Assembly: GCA_964557125.1 (NCBI GenBank)
Contig: CAZKYX010000027.1
Coordinates: 1-14,808, forward strand
Direction of reading: 5' to 3'
Source of the DNA: CAZKYX01 sp964557125
GTDB taxonomy: Bacteria > Patescibacteriota > Microgenomatia > Levybacterales > GWA1-39-11
Length of the DNA: 14,808 nt
This document shows, in pieces, positions 13,390 through 14,808 of this stretch (positions are counted from its first letter, which is position 1; each line of letters opens with the position of its first letter). The position numbers and the translations under genes are program-made. The notes under the pieces were generated by a model, which was not told the origin of the DNA, ran no database searches, and saw only the letters and a list, made by a program, of their open reading frames with translations.

Positions 13390-13417
13390 ATAATACCACA
13401 TTTTGAGCAAAAATCAA
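13390..13417 (-). promoter_or_regulatory. Promoter of the Thr-Pro stalk exported-protein gene
   Basis: Minus strand: TTGATT (13412-13417), a 16-nt spacer and TATTAT (13390-13395). Confidence 0.65.
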
Positions 13418-13475
13418 AAAAATTTGAGCCTGAATTAGCTTGATGTAAGTTAAAACGAAGAAATATCAGAATAAT

Positions 13476-14021
13476 TTACTGCAGGCCGAGACGCTTTGCG
13501 CATTCTCCCCATACTCCCCAGCCTCTTTTCTGTTGTAGAGCTTTGCCTTTTTCTATTTGTGTATCTCTTGAGGCATCAGATGGTTTACCGGTGCCACCAA
13601 CGGAATCCCAAGCACCTTGGGAAAATTGCAGTCCACCAAAATACCCATTTCCGGTATCAATACTCCAATTTCCATGTGATTCGCAATCGGCGATTTTTTC
13701 CCAAATATCACCATTTACATCAACAGGCGTTGGGGTCAGCGTCGGTGTAGGCGTATTTGTTGGTGTTGGGGTGGGAGTGGAAGTTGGTGTTGGTGTGGGA
13801 CTTGGGCTAGGAGTGGGCGTTGCGGTAAGGGTCGGGGTAGCTGTAGGCGAAGGTTTTGGGGTTGGCGCCGTAAAAACGTGGCGTATTCCTTCATTCGAAA
13901 ATGCTTTTGTTACAAACTTGAATGAGAAAGTAGCAACAAGAAGAAGAATAACAAAAACAACTCCAATTCTTACACCCAAAAAATACTTTTCTCTGGGCAT
14001 TTCATCCTGCTCGTAATCCAT
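13476..14021 (-). CDS. Membrane-anchored Rpf-like transglycosylase
   Basis: 181 residues: short acidic cytoplasmic N-terminus, one membrane helix (17-36), a Thr/Pro/Ser linker (52-100) and a C-terminal resuscitation-promoting-factor domain (104-181). The domain is canonical: IWEKIADCESHGNW with catalytic Glu114, the TGNGYFGGLQFSQGAWDSVGG core, and GWGVWGECAKRLGL at the end. Cys113 and Cys174 are the pair that forms a disulfide in Rpf proteins. Rpf domains cleave peptidoglycan glycan strands and stimulate growth of dormant Actinobacteria; here the enzyme would act outside the membrane on the cell's own wall or on a neighbour's. TATAAT (14032-14037) ends 10 nt before the ATG, and an AAAGG within the short leader may help ribosome binding. 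Confidence 0.93.
   Translation of the reverse strand: MDYEQDEMPREKYFLGVRIGVVFVILLLVATFSFKFVTKAFSNEGIRHVFTAPTPKPSPTATPTLTATPTPSPSPTPTPTSTPTPTPTNTPTPTLTPTPVDVNGDIWEKIADCESHGNWSIDTGNGYFGGLQFSQGAWDSVGGTGKPSDASRDTQIEKGKALQQKRGWGVWGECAKRLGLQ
13733..13868. repeat. Thr-Pro codon repeat in the Rpf-like gene
   Basis: A second ACN-CCN hexanucleotide tract, encoding the linker of the Rpf-like protein. It resembles the tract at 12480-12712, so short-read assembly between the two could collapse or swap units. Confidence 0.75.
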
Positions 14022-14115
14022 GAAGACCTTTATTATACAACTTTGAACTCACCCTTCCTATACCGTAACGATACTCATCATTATCTCTTGACAATCATGC
14101 AAAAAACCTTTAACT

Positions 14116-14121
14116 TATAAT
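14116..14121 (+). promoter_or_regulatory. -10 box of the noncoding RNA gene
   Basis: Perfect TATAAT. A perfect TTGACA lies upstream at 14088-14093, but the spacer is 22 nt, which is too long for a standard sigma-70 pair; the -10 may work alone or with another -35. Confidence 0.45.
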
Positions 14122-14289
14122 TAGTCCAGCTTGAGGGATTGGATCCGATGCCGAAGAGCGGGCCGTGTGCCGACACCAACTCCGTCTAGACCGGAGAAAG
14201 CAGAGGGACATGAAATTAGAGGAATGTTTTGCTAAGAATAGCAAGTTGTTCCAAAAGCAAAAAGGTTCGCAAACGCGAACTTTTTTGCT
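14122..14289 (+). ncRNA. Candidate free-standing structured noncoding RNA
   Basis: A transcript of about 160 nt between a TATAAT and a strong terminator, with no credible coding frame. The first 90 nt are far more GC-rich than the flanks. Visible hairpins: GGAT-TGG-ATCC (14134-14144), GTGT-GCCG-ACAC (about 14165-14176), CTCCG-TCTAGAC-CGGAG (about 14181-14197), and GGAA...TTGCTA-AGAA-TAGCAA...TTCC (about 14221-14252). GUCC near the 5' end (14124-14127) can pair with GGAC near 14206-14211 to close the structured part. I could not place it in a known family with confidence. Multi-helix RNAs such as raiA RNA have similar size, but I cannot confirm that match from memory. Confidence 0.55.
14256..14289 (+). 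terminator. Terminator of the noncoding RNA
   Basis: A 15-bp stem (14256-14270 with 14275-14289, one G-T wobble) closed by an AAAC loop. The descending arm contains six Ts within the stem, as in A-tract/T-tract terminators. Confidence 0.85.
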
Positions 14290-14331
14290 ATTTAAGGGTA
14301 TTTTTCGTGAAAAAATTATCGTGACAAACCC

Positions 14332-14361
14332 AAAAAGGCGCGCTTAAAGCGAGCCTTTTTT
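14332..14361. terminator. Bidirectional terminator
   Basis: GGCgCGCT-TAA-AGCGaGCC (14337-14355, one internal mismatch) flanked by five As (14332-14336) and six Ts (14356-14361). It can end the plus-strand noncoding RNA as a back-up and the minus-strand zinc-ribbon transcript whose stop is at 14393. Confidence 0.8.
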
Positions 14362-14392
14362 CATTTCAAAGGGGTATTAGAGTAAAAAATAC

Positions 14393-14707
14393 CTAATTGC
14401 CCCCTCTACTTTCCTGTTGCTTCTTTATAAAACAATCTCGACAAAATACTGGTCTTCCCGCTGCGGGTTGAAATGGAACTTGTGTTTCATTTCCGCAATT
14501 AGAACACACAGTTGTAAAGAGTTGGCGTCCTTGAGCATCTACTCCCGCTGGAGTGGCTGCTGGAGCATCACCTACTGGTGTTTCCTCTGCTGAAGGCTCT
14601 GCTGGAGCTTCTTCTGCTGGTGTTTCCTCTTCAACAACTGGCTGAGAAGCCGCATCGTCTTGTGGTGTTGCAGAATCGTCTTGTGTTACTTGATCATCAT
14701 CTTGCAT
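14393..14707 (-). CDS. CxxC-x17-CxxC zinc-ribbon protein with acidic N-terminus
   Basis: 104 residues. The first 55 are disordered and acidic (Asp/Glu/Ala/Pro/Gln-rich). The C-terminal part is a canonical CxxC-x17-CxxC domain: C68-x2-C71 and C89-x2-C92, with CSNCGNETQVPF and GRPVFCRDCF. This zinc-binding module is common in small Patescibacteria proteins; its partners are unknown. Shine-Dalgarno GGGGGGTGA precedes the ATG (14705-14707) by 9 nt. The gene has one of the most consensus-like promoters in the window, so it may be highly expressed. It is related in its zinc module to the gene at 928-1539, where the module is degenerate. Confidence 0.9.
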   Translation of the reverse strand: MQDDDQVTQDDSATPQDDAASQPVVEEETPAEEAPAEPSAEETPVGDAPAATPAGVDAQGRQLFTTVCSNCGNETQVPFQPAAGRPVFCRDCFIKKQQESRGGN

Positions 14708-14719
14708 AAAAATTAGTCA

Positions 14720-14754
14720 CCCCCCTTCGCCAAAGCTTCGGGGGGCTTGCCCCC
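14720..14754 (-). promoter_or_regulatory. Leader with mutually exclusive hairpins over the Shine-Dalgarno
   Basis: Minus strand order: GGGGGC (14754-14749), AA, GCCCCCC (14746-14740), a 14-nt middle, then GGGGGG (14725-14720), which is part of the Shine-Dalgarno. The C-run can pair with either the upstream G-run (ribosome site free) or the downstream one (ribosome site blocked; a GAA/GAA internal loop and a GC/GC pair continue the stem). Confidence 0.5.
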
Positions 14755-14770
14755 TTACCTCTAATACTAA

Positions 14771-14799
14771 GTATTAGGTATTTTGAGTCACCTTGTCAA
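14771..14799 (-). promoter_or_regulatory. Near-consensus promoter of the zinc-ribbon gene
   Basis: Minus strand: TTGACA (14794-14799), a 17-nt spacer and TAATAC (14771-14776). The leader would be about 55 nt. Confidence 0.85.
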
Positions 14800-14808
14800 G
14801 AATTAAAG

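Noticed and set aside
12480..13868. Regular short repeats that could suggest CRISPR or satellite DNA
   Set aside because: The period is 6 nt, in frame with Thr-Pro codons, with no spacers and no cas genes.
14176..14212. Resemblance of the noncoding RNA to SRP RNA domain IV (CCGUC..GACCGGA...AGCAG)
   Set aside because: The invariant parts are broken: the CAGG side of the symmetric loop reads UAGA, the GGAA loop and following GG are altered, and one nucleotide is missing. Treated as chance unless a covariance model says otherwise.
14165..14347. Plus-strand open frame of 60 codons
   Set aside because: It runs through the hairpins of the noncoding RNA and across its terminator, has no ribosome-binding site and no recognisable protein features.

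Overview
The window looks like a piece of a Candidate Phyla Radiation (Patescibacteria) genome, most likely of the Microgenomates type; this is inferred from gene content alone. The pointers are: two small zinc-ribbon proteins, one with the canonical CxxC-x17-CxxC module common in that group; a membrane-anchored Rpf-like transglycosylase on a long Thr-Pro linker; exported proteins with Thr-Pro stalks and xPxTG-like C-termini; DUF378, LapA-like, YtxH-like, DUF167, DUF1697, TfoX-N and BRO-N proteins; low GC; and mostly single-gene transcription units. Two runs of N (248-257 and 3670-3769) mark assembly joins, and both cut through genes.

Layout. 1-655: a partial minus-strand gene and a gap-broken DUF1697 gene. 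656-1605: promoter, structured leader, a zinc-ribbon/Gly-rich protein and its terminator. 1646-3427: a TfoX-N protein, an unrecognised protein and a BRO-N/DinD-like protein. 3506-3873: DUF167 and rhodanese genes converging into the 100-N gap. 3940-4242: a YtxH-like protein. 4243-4635: a gene-free stretch packed with palindromes. 4636-6537: LapA-like protein, divergent class II fructose-bisphosphatase (GlpX-like) and a baeRF-like protein. 6657-8046: DUF378, a Trp-rich small membrane protein and a Cof-type HAD phosphatase. 8055-9294: a two-gene operon encoding an xPxTG-type exported protein and a small membrane-anchored protein. 9535-12179: an unrecognised protein, metK behind a SAM-clan riboswitch candidate, and a large membrane protein. 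12303-14021: a second xPxTG-type exported protein and the Rpf-like protein. 14116-14361: an apparent free-standing noncoding RNA gene ending in strong terminators. 14393-14799: a second zinc-ribbon protein with a near-consensus promoter and a GC-rich switch-like leader.

Two styles of expression signal coexist. About a dozen genes have a -10-like hexamer ending 5-8 nt before the ATG and no Shine-Dalgarno sequence, which predicts leaderless mRNAs. A second set (both zinc-ribbon genes, metK, DUF378, and the exported proteins or their operon partner) has a leader, and most of these have a clear Shine-Dalgarno; several of the leaders can fold. The most interesting items are the metK leader, the noncoding RNA at 14122-14289, the pair of related four-cysteine surface proteins, and the leaderless/leadered split. 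No rRNA, tRNA, CRISPR array or transposase was seen.
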